A DNA stretch of 64,000 bases, taken from positions 41,026-105,025 of the forward strand of contig SFEG01000006.1 in NCBI GenBank assembly GCA_004558025.1. Reading direction: 5' to 3'. The notes beneath the pieces were generated by a model. The model did not search any database, was not told the origin of the DNA, and was given only the letters and a program-made list of their open reading frames with translations. This document shows positions 23,582 to 32,011 of the stretch, in pieces. Position numbers and translations under genes: made by a program. Each line of letters opens with the position of its first letter. The first letter of the stretch is position 1. This stretch comes from Clostridiales bacterium. GTDB taxonomy: Bacteria; Bacillota; Clostridia; Oscillospirales; Oscillospiraceae.

Positions 23582-23947
23582 GTGATCAGCATAAACTTCC
23601 GTGATCCGCGTCCTATATACGAACAGATAAAGGACGGGATGCGCCGCCTGATCGTTTCCGGGGCTCTGCCTGCCGGCAGCAAGATAAGCTCGGTGCGCGA
23701 AATGGCGACAGGACTTGCGATAAACCCCAGCACCATACAGCGCGCTTACCGCGAGCTTGAGGCCGAGGGCTATATCTGCTCCGTTCCGGGCAAGGGCAGT
23801 TTCGTATGCTCAAATGACGAGGCCGAGGCTCTTCACCGCGCGGAGCTGCTCGGCAAATTCGATGAGCTCGTCACGGAGCTCGGCTACATCGGCGTTACAA
23901 AGCAAATGCTTTCGCAGCGCCTGAAAGGAGAGCAGAACAATGATTGA
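23582..23947 (+). CDS. GntR-family regulator, YtrA subfamily
   Basis: A 121-residue protein from a GTG start behind GGAGGG. The N-terminal winged helix (FRDPRPIYEQIKDGMRRLIV, LPAGSKISSVREMATGLAIN, TIQRAYRELEAEGYICSV) is typical, and the short C-terminus lacks an effector domain, which defines YtrA-type GntR regulators. These sit in front of ABC exporters and repress them until cell-wall stress. It overlaps the ATPase gene by eight bases. Confidence 0.92.
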   Translation: MISINFRDPRPIYEQIKDGMRRLIVSGALPAGSKISSVREMATGLAINPSTIQRAYRELEAEGYICSVPGKGSFVCSNDEAEALHRAELLGKFDELVTELGYIGVTKQMLSQRLKGEQNND

Positions 23948-24833
23948 GATCAAAAACGTCGTCAAGGAATTCGACGGCTTCCGCGCGCTCGACGGACTTG
24001 ACATGACCGTTCCTGGCGGCTCGGTGTACGGCCTTGTCGGACCCAACGGTGCGGGCAAGAGCACGATCATCCGCCACCTGACTGGCATATATAAGCAGGA
24101 CTCCGGCGAGATACTCGTCGACGGACAGCCGGTATTTGAAAACCCCGCCGTCAAAAACCGTATCGCGTATATCCCCGACGATATATTTTTCTTCGCAAAC
24201 GCGAGCATCATCGAGATGGCAAGATTCTATCGCAGCATTTATCCGCAGTTTGACTCAGAGCGCTTCAAAAAGCTCGGCGAGGTGTTCGGCCTCGACCAGA
24301 AGCGTCAGATGCGCAAGCTTTCAAAGGGCATGCAGAAGCAGGCCGCTTTCTGGATGATGATGTCGCTCAGACCGGATATCCTCGTTCTCGATGAGCCGGT
24401 CGACGGACTTGACCCCGTGATGCGCCGCCAGATATGGAGCATCATCATGTCCGACGTTGCCGAGAACGGAACAACAGTCCTCGTCTCGTCGCACAACCTG
24501 CGCGAGCTTGAGGACGTGTGCGACCATGTCGGCATAATGAACAAGGGCAAGATCATGATAGAGCGCAGCCTGAACGATCTTCAGGAGGGTATAGTCAAGA
24601 TGCAGCTTGCCCTGCCCGACGGCGAAACGCTGCCCGAGGGGCTCGATATCCTGCACAGCTCCTCCACCGGCAGACTTCAAACCATCATCCTGCACGGAAC
24701 GTCGGCAGAGCTTGAGGAAGAGCTTTCGCCGTGCAAGCCGCTGTTCATGGACTTTGTCCCGCTGACGCTTGAGGAGATATTCATTTATGAGCTGGGAGGT
24801 GCAGACTATGAAGTCAAAGATATCGTTCTTTAA
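23940..24833 (+). CDS. ABC transporter ATP-binding protein
   Basis: A 297-residue ATPase with Walker A GPNGAGKST, signature LSKGMQKQ, Walker B ILVLDEPVDGLDP, and H-loop VSSHNLREL. The LSKGMQ signature and EVKDIVL end match exporters of the BcrA/YtrB type. It works with the 595-residue permease downstream, which it overlaps by 26 bases. Substrate unknown; a cell-envelope stress or antibiotic export role is inferred from the YtrA-like regulator. Confidence 0.9.
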   Translation: MIEIKNVVKEFDGFRALDGLDMTVPGGSVYGLVGPNGAGKSTIIRHLTGIYKQDSGEILVDGQPVFENPAVKNRIAYIPDDIFFFANASIIEMARFYRSIYPQFDSERFKKLGEVFGLDQKRQMRKLSKGMQKQAAFWMMMSLRPDILVLDEPVDGLDPVMRRQIWSIIMSDVAENGTTVLVSSHNLRELEDVCDHVGIMNKGKIMIERSLNDLQEGIVKMQLALPDGETLPEGLDILHSSSTGRLQTIILHGTSAELEEELSPCKPLFMDFVPLTLEEIFIYELGGADYEVKDIVL

Positions 24834-26595
24834 TCCCGGGCTTTTCAAAAGCACGCTCCGGCGCTTCTGGCCGCTGTGGGTGATCCACTTTGCCGGCTGG
24901 TTCCTGGTCATGCCGATGCTGACGCTTATAAACAGCATTGGCTCGAACAGATACGATGATTTCGTGTTCACCATATCGGAATCGGCGATCTTCGCCGCAC
25001 CGATAGTTGCGTTTATCATGGCGATAATATCCGCGATGGCCGTTTTCAGCTTCATGTATTCAAGCCGCAGTACGGGTCTTGTTGCCTCCCTGCCGATCCG
25101 CCGCGAGGCGGTGTTCGGCACTGTGTGGCTCGGTGGTGTATGTACGGTGATAGGTTCAAACATCGTTGTCGCGCTGCTGACCTTCCTGTTCTCCCTCGGC
25201 GCCGATGTGAACTCCGCGCTCGCATTCAAGGCGGTATGCACATGGCTGGGCGTATATTCGATGCAGTTTATCCTGTTTTTCGGCATTGCCTCGATAACCG
25301 CGGTCATGACCGGCAGCATCGTTGTTCTGCCGATACTGTATGTTATCTTCAACTTCTTCGTTTTCGGCATGGAGGTCATAATCCGCACGCATTTTTCTTA
25401 CCTCATCTGGGGCATGGCGAATTTCTCCTACGACAGCATACTCGATTTCCTGTCCCCGATCATTTACATGACCGGTGATTTCATTCCGGAAGTCTCTTAC
25501 AGAACGATACCCTATGCGTTTGACAGCTTCAGCTCCCTTTCCGCCACGCGCGAGTGCACAGCTTTCATCTTCGACCACTGGCTGCCCGTTATCATCTACT
25601 GCGTTGTCGGCCTTATCTTCTCGGCCGCCGCGCTTGTGATGTTCAGAAAGCGCAGAATGGAATCTGCCGGAGACGTTATCGCAGTACGCTGCCTGAGACC
25701 CGTTTTCAAATACGGCGTTGCCGCGTGCTCGGCGCTGTGCGGCGGTCTGCTGCTGTACGCGATGCTCTATTCGCTGTTCAACGTTCCCGCGCTGTCGGTC
25801 GTTATCATGATACCGAGCATGATCGTATTTGCCTTCATCGGCTATTTCGGCGCGAAGATGCTGCTCGAAAAGAGCTTCCACGTTTTTCGCGGCGGCTGGG
25901 TCGGATTTATCGTTCTATGCTGCCTGTGCGCTGTGTTCACGCTCTGCTGCGACCTTGACGTATTCGGCATCGGCAGTTATGTTCCCGAGGTCAGCGAGAT
26001 CGAGAGCATTAGCATGTACTCGGCGGGTGAAATAAAGCAGCCCGACGCTATCAAGTGTTATCGCGACCTTCAGCTTAAGATACTCAGCCAAAAGGAAAAG
26101 TACGAAAAGCTTGATGAAAACTTCGATAGTAACGCTTCTATCATGTTCAGCTATACGCTCAAGAACGGCAGGACCATCACGCGCGAGTACGTTATTCCCG
26201 GTGACGACGAGATCTACGAGGAATACTATGACCTGATGAACTCGCCGGCGGTCCTCATCGAGCGCTTCACGCCGCGCATCCCCGTGACGGTCGAACACTG
26301 CGACTATGCCGTGCTTTGGACCGAAAACGGTTACGAGGTCGAGCTCACGCCCGATCAGTTCGTCGACTTCTATGAAAACGCGCTCATCCCCGACATAAAG
26401 GCCGAGCGCAAGATCATAGGCGGAGACGTCTACTACCTTGCAACGATGGAGGTAACGCTCGTAAGCTCCGACGAAAGCAACCTGGACGACTACTATAATC
26501 TCACGATCGATATCGACGTTGACTGCGCCGAGTGCATCGCCTGGATACAGCAAAATCTCAATATTGAGCTTGCCCTGCCGGATACCGGCGAGTAA
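24808..26595 (+). CDS. ABC exporter permease with C-terminal soluble domain
   Basis: A 595-residue protein. About ten hydrophobic segments (FAGWFLVMPMLTLINSIGSN, FAAPIVAFIMAIISAMAVFS, VLPILYVIFNFFVFGMEVII and others) fill the first 390 residues. An acidic, membrane-free domain of about 190 residues follows (ESISMYSAGEIKQPD to the end), probably outside the cell. The start at 24808 follows GGAGGTGCAGACT; the ATG at 24769 is inside the ATPase gene. It pairs with the ATPase in a YtrA-type operon. The function of the tail domain is unknown. Confidence 0.85.
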   Translation: MKSKISFFNPGLFKSTLRRFWPLWVIHFAGWFLVMPMLTLINSIGSNRYDDFVFTISESAIFAAPIVAFIMAIISAMAVFSFMYSSRSTGLVASLPIRREAVFGTVWLGGVCTVIGSNIVVALLTFLFSLGADVNSALAFKAVCTWLGVYSMQFILFFGIASITAVMTGSIVVLPILYVIFNFFVFGMEVIIRTHFSYLIWGMANFSYDSILDFLSPIIYMTGDFIPEVSYRTIPYAFDSFSSLSATRECTAFIFDHWLPVIIYCVVGLIFSAAALVMFRKRRMESAGDVIAVRCLRPVFKYGVAACSALCGGLLLYAMLYSLFNVPALSVVIMIPSMIVFAFIGYFGAKMLLEKSFHVFRGGWVGFIVLCCLCAVFTLCCDLDVFGIGSYVPEVSEIESISMYSAGEIKQPDAIKCYRDLQLKILSQKEKYEKLDENFDSNASIMFSYTLKNGRTITREYVIPGDDEIYEEYYDLMNSPAVLIERFTPRIPVTVEHCDYAVLWTENGYEVELTPDQFVDFYENALIPDIKAERKIIGGDVYYLATMEVTLVSSDESNLDDYYNLTIDIDVDCAECIAWIQQNLNIELALPDTGE

Positions 26596-26604
26596 ACAAA
26601 CGTG

Positions 26605-26640
26605 AAAAAGCTCTCCGTTCTTTCGAACGGAGAGCTTTTT
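26605..26640. terminator. Terminator of the GntR/ABC operon
   Basis: A perfect 16-bp stem (AAAAAGCTCTCCGTTC with GAACGGAGAGCTTTTT) around TTTC. It also serves the convergent gene ending at 26648. Confidence 0.92.
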
Positions 26641-26647
26641 ATATCTC

Positions 26648-27079
26648 TTATTTCTTATTCATGTATCCGGGCTTTTTATGGCCGCAGACTGTGCAGTAAT
26701 CGAGCTCCTTTTCGTAGAAATGGCGGTTTGACTCGATGTGCTGCTTCATTTTCACAAAGCGTTCCCTCTCCTGCTTTGTGAACTTGCCGCGATAGGTTCG
26801 GTTTTTATAGTCGCGCATGATTATGACGCTGACGCCCAGGAATATAAGACCGAACACGACGAATATCACCATTGCGACCCACAGCACGCCCTGCGAGACC
26901 TCGCCTATCGCCGGACCGCTTAAAAACGGGCGGAAATACACGGCGCAGACAAATGCTACGAGCGTCAGCACGGCGTACACGCCGAACTGCGGCCACAGCG
27001 TAGGCGGCAGCTTTCCGCAGTGAGGGCATATCTTCATTCCTTCGGGTATATAGTTCTTACAGTTTTCACATTCACGCAT
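26648..27079 (-). CDS. Zinc-ribbon membrane protein
   Basis: A 143-residue protein. CENCKNYIPEGMKICPHCG at the N-terminus is a zinc ribbon with two CxxC pairs. Two membrane helices follow (FGVYAVLTLVAFVCAVYF, VLWVAMVIFVVFGLIFLGVS), then a basic cytoplasmic part with a second CxxC near the end (CTVCGHKK). No family name is recognised. It is a single gene convergent with the ABC operon. Confidence 0.7.
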   Translation of the reverse strand: MRECENCKNYIPEGMKICPHCGKLPPTLWPQFGVYAVLTLVAFVCAVYFRPFLSGPAIGEVSQGVLWVAMVIFVVFGLIFLGVSVIIMRDYKNRTYRGKFTKQERERFVKMKQHIESNRHFYEKELDYCTVCGHKKPGYMNKK

Positions 27080-27155
27080 GCTTTTTCTCCTTTATGCGAT
27101 GGTGCTTCTGATTATATCATATTTTGAGATTTTTTCAACAATTATGGCGCTTAAA

Positions 27156-27179
27156 AAGGAGCAGCTTTCGCTGCTCCTT
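27156..27179 (-). terminator. Terminator of the NSS transporter gene
   Basis: AAGGAGCAGC pairs with GCTGCTCCTT around TTTC. The minus strand continues with TTTTT. Confidence 0.88.
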
Positions 27180-27208
27180 AAATCGTATGTTATGTTGCTT
27201 TTCTTAAA

Positions 27209-28723
27209 TTAGCCGAAGAAGCCGGTGATCTGCGCATACAGAACGAAGGCCATGCCGATCGGAGTAATGATCTTGTAGCAGAGGTTGAAGAAGCCCTTAC
27301 CCCAGAACTTGTGTCCGGACTGCTCGCACTCTTCGACGATCATGTCAATCTTCCAGATCCAGCCGATGCCGAATGCCATGACCAGTGCGCCGAGAGGCAT
27401 CATGATGCCCTCAGACAGCATGTCATAGAAGTCGAGCCAGTCTGCATTCCAAGTCTTCGAGGTATCGAGATAATAGGTCTCGCCCTCGACGAAAGCTTCG
27501 TCGGCAGCAAGCTTGGTGTAAATTCCGTCGTCACCCTTCACATAGTAAGTGGTGCCTTCAGCAAACTCTGTGATATCGCCGGCCTCTGCCCAGTGCATGC
27601 CGAGAACGTCAGCGGGGTTGCCGATGGTCGCGCCGCCGTTGGTGCCGCTGCCAAGGCCGTCAAGAGCTGTGGGCAGGCAGAAGACGAAGACAAGGATTGC
27701 AACGATAATTGCATACTTTTTGCGTCCGGGTGCCTTGCCCTGCTCAACGTTCTGGTCGACCTTGAAGGAGGTGATGACCTCGAGGAGGGACATGGAGGAG
27801 GAGATAGCTGCGATAAAGACGAGTGCGTAGAACAGGAAGCCCATGATGTTGCCGACATAGCCCATCTTGCTGAAAACTATCTGCATGGACAGGAACAGGA
27901 GTCCCGGGCCGGAGCTGGTCTCGCCGCCGAGGAATGCGTAGCATGCGGGCATAACGATCATGCCGGCCATGATGGCGACGAGGGTATCGCAGATAACAAC
28001 GATGACTGCGTTCTTCTGAACGCTCTCCTGCTTCTTCAGGTAAGAACCGTAGGTGATCATAGCGCCCATGCCGAGGGACAGGGAGAAGAACATCTGACCT
28101 GCGGCAGTTTTGAGAACCTTAAGGAAGTCCTCCTGCAGGGGCTTGATGTTCCAGCCGAACATGAACTTGTAGCCGCCGCCTGCGCCGGGCTGGCATGCGA
28201 CATAGATGATGACGATGAGAAGCATAACGAACAGAGCGGGCATGCCGACAAATGCGTTGATCGCGATGAAGATGGCAGTCCAGAGGATCATGCTGCCGCC
28301 GTTGAGGATGAAGCTGCCGAAGAAGTCGGCGATGTCAGAAACATTCCATGTGTTCCAGCCGAAGATAGCGGTCAGGTAGCCAAGTGCATAACGAGTGACC
28401 ATGCCGCCGAGGACGAAGTAGAAGCAGAGGACCAGGAATGGTACCAGAACTGCCATGTAGCCCATCCAGGTGAACTTCTTGCTGAGCTTGCGGTAAGCCG
28501 CAACAGGGCTCATGCCGGTCTTACGGCCGATAGCCAGCTCACCGACCATAACGGCGAGGCCGACGAATACCGCGAGGACTAAGTAGACGAGCAGGAAGGC
28601 GAAGCCTCCGCTCATACCCATCTTGTACGGGAAGCCCCAAATGTTGCCCAGACCGACTGCCGAACCGACGGCCGCCATGATGAAGCCAAAGTTGGAGCCA
28701 AAAGAAGCGCGATTGTTTTCCAT
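27209..28723 (-). CDS. Sodium-dependent amino-acid transporter, NSS/SNF family
   Basis: A 504-residue symporter of the LeuT type. FGFIMAAVGSAVGLGNIWGF is the Na+-binding helix 1, ELAIGRKTG lies before helix 3, and FFSLSLGMGAMITYGSYL is helix 6. Family members import amino acids such as tyrosine, methionine or alanine with sodium. Residues about 375-430, a loop between late helices, carry an unusual insert with two copies of the F-x-EG-x-TYY pattern (EFAEGTTYYV, AFVEGETYYL). It is a single gene with its own terminator and an elaborate upstream region. Confidence 0.92.
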   Translation of the reverse strand: MENNRASFGSNFGFIMAAVGSAVGLGNIWGFPYKMGMSGGFAFLLVYLVLAVFVGLAVMVGELAIGRKTGMSPVAAYRKLSKKFTWMGYMAVLVPFLVLCFYFVLGGMVTRYALGYLTAIFGWNTWNVSDIADFFGSFILNGGSMILWTAIFIAINAFVGMPALFVMLLIVIIYVACQPGAGGGYKFMFGWNIKPLQEDFLKVLKTAAGQMFFSLSLGMGAMITYGSYLKKQESVQKNAVIVVICDTLVAIMAGMIVMPACYAFLGGETSSGPGLLFLSMQIVFSKMGYVGNIMGFLFYALVFIAAISSSMSLLEVITSFKVDQNVEQGKAPGRKKYAIIVAILVFVFCLPTALDGLGSGTNGGATIGNPADVLGMHWAEAGDITEFAEGTTYYVKGDDGIYTKLAADEAFVEGETYYLDTSKTWNADWLDFYDMLSEGIMMPLGALVMAFGIGWIWKIDMIVEECEQSGHKFWGKGFFNLCYKIITPIGMAFVLYAQITGFFG

Positions 28724-28786
28724 AACTTTCTCTCCTTTATTTTACCTTTGCCGCGAATCGCAAGCGGCGAAAAAACCAGCGGCGTG

Positions 28787-28803
28787 TTAACTCCTCATTA
28801 ACT
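28787..28803. promoter_or_regulatory. TTAACT direct repeat in the NSS leader
   Basis: TTAACT (28787-28792) and TTAACT (28798-28803) are spaced 11 bp apart, just downstream of the predicted start of the NSS mRNA. A related cluster lies at 29001-29038. It is a candidate site for an OmpR/PhoP-type regulator. Confidence 0.4.
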
Positions 28804-28824
28804 GCGCGCCAAATTTATAAGCAG

Positions 28825-28853
28825 ACTTTACACTATATTCACACATTTTTCAA
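28825..28853 (-). promoter_or_regulatory. Probable promoter of the NSS transporter gene
   Basis: TTGAAA (28848-28853) and TAAAGT (28825-28830) on the minus strand are 17 bases apart, about 100 bases upstream of the start codon. Confidence 0.5.
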
Positions 28854-28902
28854 TACTTTTTCGCTGTTTAAATATTAACTTTCGCTTTCATAGGCTAAAG
28901 TT

Positions 28903-28919
28903 TTGTGCAAGTTTCACAA
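28903..28919. promoter_or_regulatory. 17-bp palindromic operator-like site, copy 2
   Basis: On the minus strand this reads TTGTGAAACTTGCACAA, one central base different from the site at 9943-9959. It lies about 85-100 bases upstream of the predicted NSS transcription start. Confidence 0.5.
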
Positions 28920-29000
28920 GGTATTTGATTTATTCATAGATGATATTACTAAAATTCAACTCCCACAACAATTGTCAATTATTTGGCGTTCATGCCCTCG

Positions 29001-29038
29001 TTAACACTTTCTTAACGCACGTGTTAACTCTCTTAACG
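29001..29038. promoter_or_regulatory. Cluster of four TTAAC hexamers
   Basis: TTAACA, TTAACG, TTAACT and TTAACG start at 29001, 29012, 29024 and 29033, i.e. 11, 12 and 9 bp apart. This resembles the tandem TTAACA boxes of Firmicutes PhoP. It lies between the NSS gene and the phosphoribosyltransferase gene, about 50 bases upstream of the latter's -35 box. Confidence 0.5.
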
Positions 29039-29088
29039 CTACTCTGTCAAGAAATTAATATACGCGCGAGAAAAAATTCGCTTTGCAC

Positions 29089-29116
29089 TTGATTTTTTGA
29101 ATATATAATGTAGAAT
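29089..29116 (+). promoter_or_regulatory. Promoter of the phosphoribosyltransferase gene
   Basis: TTGATT (29089-29094) and TAGAAT (29111-29116) are 16 bases apart. An overlapping TTGCAC/TATAAT pair with a 15-base spacer is an alternative. Confidence 0.5.
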
Positions 29117-29190
29117 ATTACTGTTATAGACTACGGCGACCGGCGGCCGATAACTGCGGAATGCTGGTTTCAGCAGAATGGAGACATGAA

Positions 29191-29745
29191 ATGACTTACG
29201 AAATGGACATTGCCGGCTTAAAACGCGAGCTGCCCCTGTGCAAGGTCACCGACGACCTCTACATAGGCGCATTTGTCATGTTCGGCGATGTTGAGCTGAC
29301 CGTCCACTGCGCAGCCGAGCTTCTCAAAAGAGCTCCCGAATATGACTACCTCATTGCTCCCGAGGCAAAGGCCATTCCCCTTCTCTACGAAATGGCGCGC
29401 CAGAGCGGCGCGGAAAAATACTTCCTCGCCAGAAAAGGTCCCAAGGCCTACATGAGCGGCGTATTTGAAGTCCACGTCAAGTCCATCACCACCATGGACG
29501 TGCAGCGCCTTGTTATCGACACGGCCGACGCCGAGCTCATAAAGGGCAAGCGCATCCTTATAGTTGACGACGTTATATCCACCGGCGAGAGCCTCCGCGC
29601 TATGGAAGAGCTCGTAACCCGCGCAGGCGGCAACATCGTCGGCAGGATGGCCGTCCTCGCAGAAGGCGCGGCGCAGAATCGCGACGATATAATCGTTCTG
29701 GGCGATCTGCCCCTGTTTAATCCCGACGGCACAGTCAAAACTTAA
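29191..29745 (+). CDS. Adenine/xanthine-type phosphoribosyltransferase
   Basis: A 184-residue type I phosphoribosyltransferase. ILIVDDVISTGES is the PRPP-binding motif, and YDYLIAPEAKAIPLLYEMAR, with LARKGPKAYM, fits adenine or xanthine salvage enzymes. It makes a nucleotide from a purine base and PRPP. The start at 29191 (MTYEMDIAGL) follows a GGAG site; the upstream ATG at 29161 has none. Which purine it prefers cannot be told from sequence. Strong terminator after the gene. Confidence 0.85.
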   Translation: MTYEMDIAGLKRELPLCKVTDDLYIGAFVMFGDVELTVHCAAELLKRAPEYDYLIAPEAKAIPLLYEMARQSGAEKYFLARKGPKAYMSGVFEVHVKSITTMDVQRLVIDTADAELIKGKRILIVDDVISTGESLRAMEELVTRAGGNIVGRMAVLAEGAAQNRDDIIVLGDLPLFNPDGTVKT

Positions 29746-29755
29746 TTTTCAACGT

Positions 29756-29784
29756 AAAAAAGCTCCCCAATGGGGAGCTTTTTT
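29756..29784. terminator. Bidirectional terminator
   Basis: AAAAAAGCTCCCC pairs with GGGGAGCTTTTTT around AAT, between the phosphoribosyltransferase gene and tadA. Confidence 0.92.
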
Positions 29785-30229
29785 ATCGCGTTTTTTTGAA
29801 AAAGGCCTTTAATAATTGCGCCGACTCCTCGGCTCGCACTCCGCCGTAGATGGCCGGCTTGTGCCCGTAGCGCTCCTCAAACAGATTGATGACGCTGCCG
29901 CATGAGCCGGTGTTTTCGTCCTTCGCGCCGAAAACGACTGTCGGGATGCGTGAATTTATAATGCCGCCCGCGCACATCGGGCAGGGTTCAAGGGTAACAT
30001 ATATCGTGCAGCCCGTGAGCCGCCAGTCACCCACCGTCCGGCACGCTTCGCGGATGGCCTCCATCTCGGCGTGATGCGTCGCGTCGTGGCTCTCCTCGCG
30101 CTTATTGCGGCCGCGGCCTATTATATTGCCCTGCGCGTCGGTTATCACGCATCCGACGGGGATCTCGCCCTCGTCAAAGGCCTCGCGCGCAAGAGTGAGC
30201 GCTGCGCTCATATATTCTTCTCTGTCCAT
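29783..30229 (-). CDS. tadA: tRNA-specific adenosine deaminase
   Basis: A 148-residue zinc deaminase that converts A34 to inosine in tRNA-Arg. HHAEMEAI carries the zinc His and the catalytic Glu, and LEPCPMCAGGIINSRI carries the two zinc cysteines. It starts behind GGAGGAAGGCT, inside the 3' end of the LysR gene (22 bases of overlap), so the two may be co-transcribed. Confidence 0.95.
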   Translation of the reverse strand: MDREEYMSAALTLAREAFDEGEIPVGCVITDAQGNIIGRGRNKREESHDATHHAEMEAIREACRTVGDWRLTGCTIYVTLEPCPMCAGGIINSRIPTVVFGAKDENTGSCGSVINLFEERYGHKPAIYGGVRAEESAQLLKAFFKKTR

Positions 30230-31134
30230 AGCCTTCCTCCTATCGTCTCCGATGCTATGCGCATAAACTCAGATATTGCAGTCCACTGATACGGTCGGCG
30301 GCGGAAGCCGAAATTAATCGTGTAGCGGTCATCGGCGGAAAAAGTGAATATCCGCACATTTTCAAGCTGCTGCGCCGACAGCGCCATATTGATCATTTGC
30401 TGCGGGCAGAAGCATATGCCGATACCGTCGGCAGCCATGGCGAACAGCGTTTCCGCGTTGTCCGACTGCGCCTTGACCGTGGGTTGAAAGCCGGCGGCTT
30501 TTATCATTCTGCGGCTTATTCTGCCGACAATGTCTTCGGGATTTCCCATTACAAATGGGAAACCGGCAAATCGTGCGAGTTCCTGTGCACTAAGCTCATC
30601 ACCGGTCTCGGGCGGGCACATGCTTTTCGGGGCAAGCATTACCACTCTCTCTGTGTAAAAATCGTGCAGCACTATCCCCTGCGCCGGTTCGTCAAAATTT
30701 GAAATGGCAAGGTCGATCTCTCCGCCATGGAGCTTACGCAGCAGAGCATCGTTCACGTTTTCATCGAGTCTTATGCAGATATTCGGATACTCGCGCTGAA
30801 ACGCCGATATTATCTCCGGCATTATTGACCTTCCGCGCGTGTACGATATGCCCACGCGCAGAACGCCGCGCTGATTACCGGTTATATCGCAGAACTCGGC
30901 CTGCATCGCCTGATAGCTGCGGTGAAAATCCGCGGCATAGCGCAGGAATATCTCTCCCTCATGGGTCAGCTCCAGCGGATTGCGCCTGACGATGAGCTTG
31001 CAGCCGAGTTCCCGCTCGACAGCCTGAATATGCGCGCTGAGCGTCTGCTGCGTTATATGCAGCTCCTCGGCCGCTTTTGTTATACTGCGCTTCTCCGCTA
31101 CCGTGACGAAGTATTCCATCGTGAGAAAATTCAT
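30208..31134 (-). CDS. LysR-family transcriptional regulator
   Basis: A 308-residue regulator. The N-terminal helix-turn-helix (MEYFVTVAEKRSITKAAEEL, TQQTLSAHIQAVERELG) is classic, followed by a periplasmic-binding-type effector domain (GVLRVGISYTRGRSIMPEII). The start at 31134 (MNFLTMEYF) has GGAG upstream. It is divergent from the broken nhaC gene, the usual position for controlling a neighbour, so its original target may be lost. Confidence 0.9.
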   Translation of the reverse strand: MNFLTMEYFVTVAEKRSITKAAEELHITQQTLSAHIQAVERELGCKLIVRRNPLELTHEGEIFLRYAADFHRSYQAMQAEFCDITGNQRGVLRVGISYTRGRSIMPEIISAFQREYPNICIRLDENVNDALLRKLHGGEIDLAISNFDEPAQGIVLHDFYTERVVMLAPKSMCPPETGDELSAQELARFAGFPFVMGNPEDIVGRISRRMIKAAGFQPTVKAQSDNAETLFAMAADGIGICFCPQQMINMALSAQQLENVRIFTFSADDRYTINFGFRRRPYQWTAISEFMRIASETIGGRLWTEKNI

Positions 31135-31238
31135 AGCCCGAGCTCCAATCACAGTCATTTTGCTGTATTATACTCCGAAATTATCAGTTTTACAACTGTT
31201 ATATGCAGTGGTAGTATTTATACCCGAGTTGAATTAAC

Positions 31239-31987
31239 ATGCATCTTGCGGCATTCGGTCTGTTCGCGGCGGCACTCATCGTCTGCGTCATATACGCGCT
31301 GCTGGCCGGGCTTTTGATATTCTCCCTGTGCGCATTTAAAATGGGACACGGGCTGAAAGACATACTGAAAATGATGATAAGCGGCGTAAAGACCGCGAAA
31401 AACGTCATTTTGAGTCTGCTGCTATCGGCATACTGACCACTCTGTGGCGTGCGGCCGGAACGATACCGGCCATCATTTGCTACGCGTCCTCGCTCATACG
31501 CCCGAAGACCGTCGTGCTGATGAGCTTTGTACTAAATTGCGCGGTTTCAATGCTCACGGGTACGGCCTTCGGCACAGCTGCGACGATGGGCGTCATCAGT
31601 ATGACGATGGGCATAGCCATGGGCGCAGACCCGATGCTGCTCGGCGGCGCGATAGTTTCGGGCGCTTATTTCGGCGACCATGCCTCGCCGATGTCGACAA
31701 GCGCGCTGCTCGTCAGCGAGCTTACGGAAACAAACGTTTTTTCTAATATTCGCGGCATGCTGCGCCGTGATACAGAGCCCGATCACAGGCAGCTTGCACT
31801 GTACATTGAGGACACGGCAATAGTTCTCGCGGCGCTCGTTCCCTGGTCCATTGCCTACGCGGTACCGCTCGACTCGATCGGTGCGCCGACCTCGAGTCTT
31901 TTGGCATCAAGCTTCCTGTATCTGCTGCCGCTCTGGAGCATGCTGAAGGCCGCACATGAAAAAAGGCATGAAAAAATGCCGCTCTGA
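31239..31987 (+). pseudogene. NhaC-family Na+/H+ antiporter, frameshifted and internally deleted
   Basis: The first frame (31239-31436) encodes two helices and VKTAKNVILSLLL. The continuation IGILTTLWRAAGTIPAIICY is in another frame, so one base is missing near 31422. The second part has the NhaC hallmarks TGTAFGTAATMGV and GAYFGDHASPMSTSALL. After SNIRGMLRR (near 31770) it jumps to EDTAIVLAALVPW, which normally lies near the end of the protein, so a central stretch of perhaps 150 residues or more appears deleted. The total is about 249 codons against more than 400 usual. Not functional as read. Confidence 0.75.
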
Positions 31988-32000
31988 TGAGCGGCATTTT
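31972..32000. terminator. Bidirectional terminator
   Basis: AAAAATGCCGCTC pairs with GAGCGGCATTTT around TGAT, between the nhaC pseudogene and pta. Confidence 0.9.
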
Positions 32001-32011
32001 CATTATATGTA

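Noticed and set aside
27311..28582. 423-residue open frame antisense to the NSS transporter gene
   Set aside because: It mirrors the codon pattern of the transporter, is rich in Asp/Glu/His/Ala as antisense frames of GC-rich genes are, and lacks a ribosome binding site and recognisable motifs.
28903..28919. Rex or CRP/FNR binding site
   Set aside because: The half-site spacing (TGTGA-N5-CACA) is shorter by one base than canonical sites of either family, so only an unnamed palindrome is reported.
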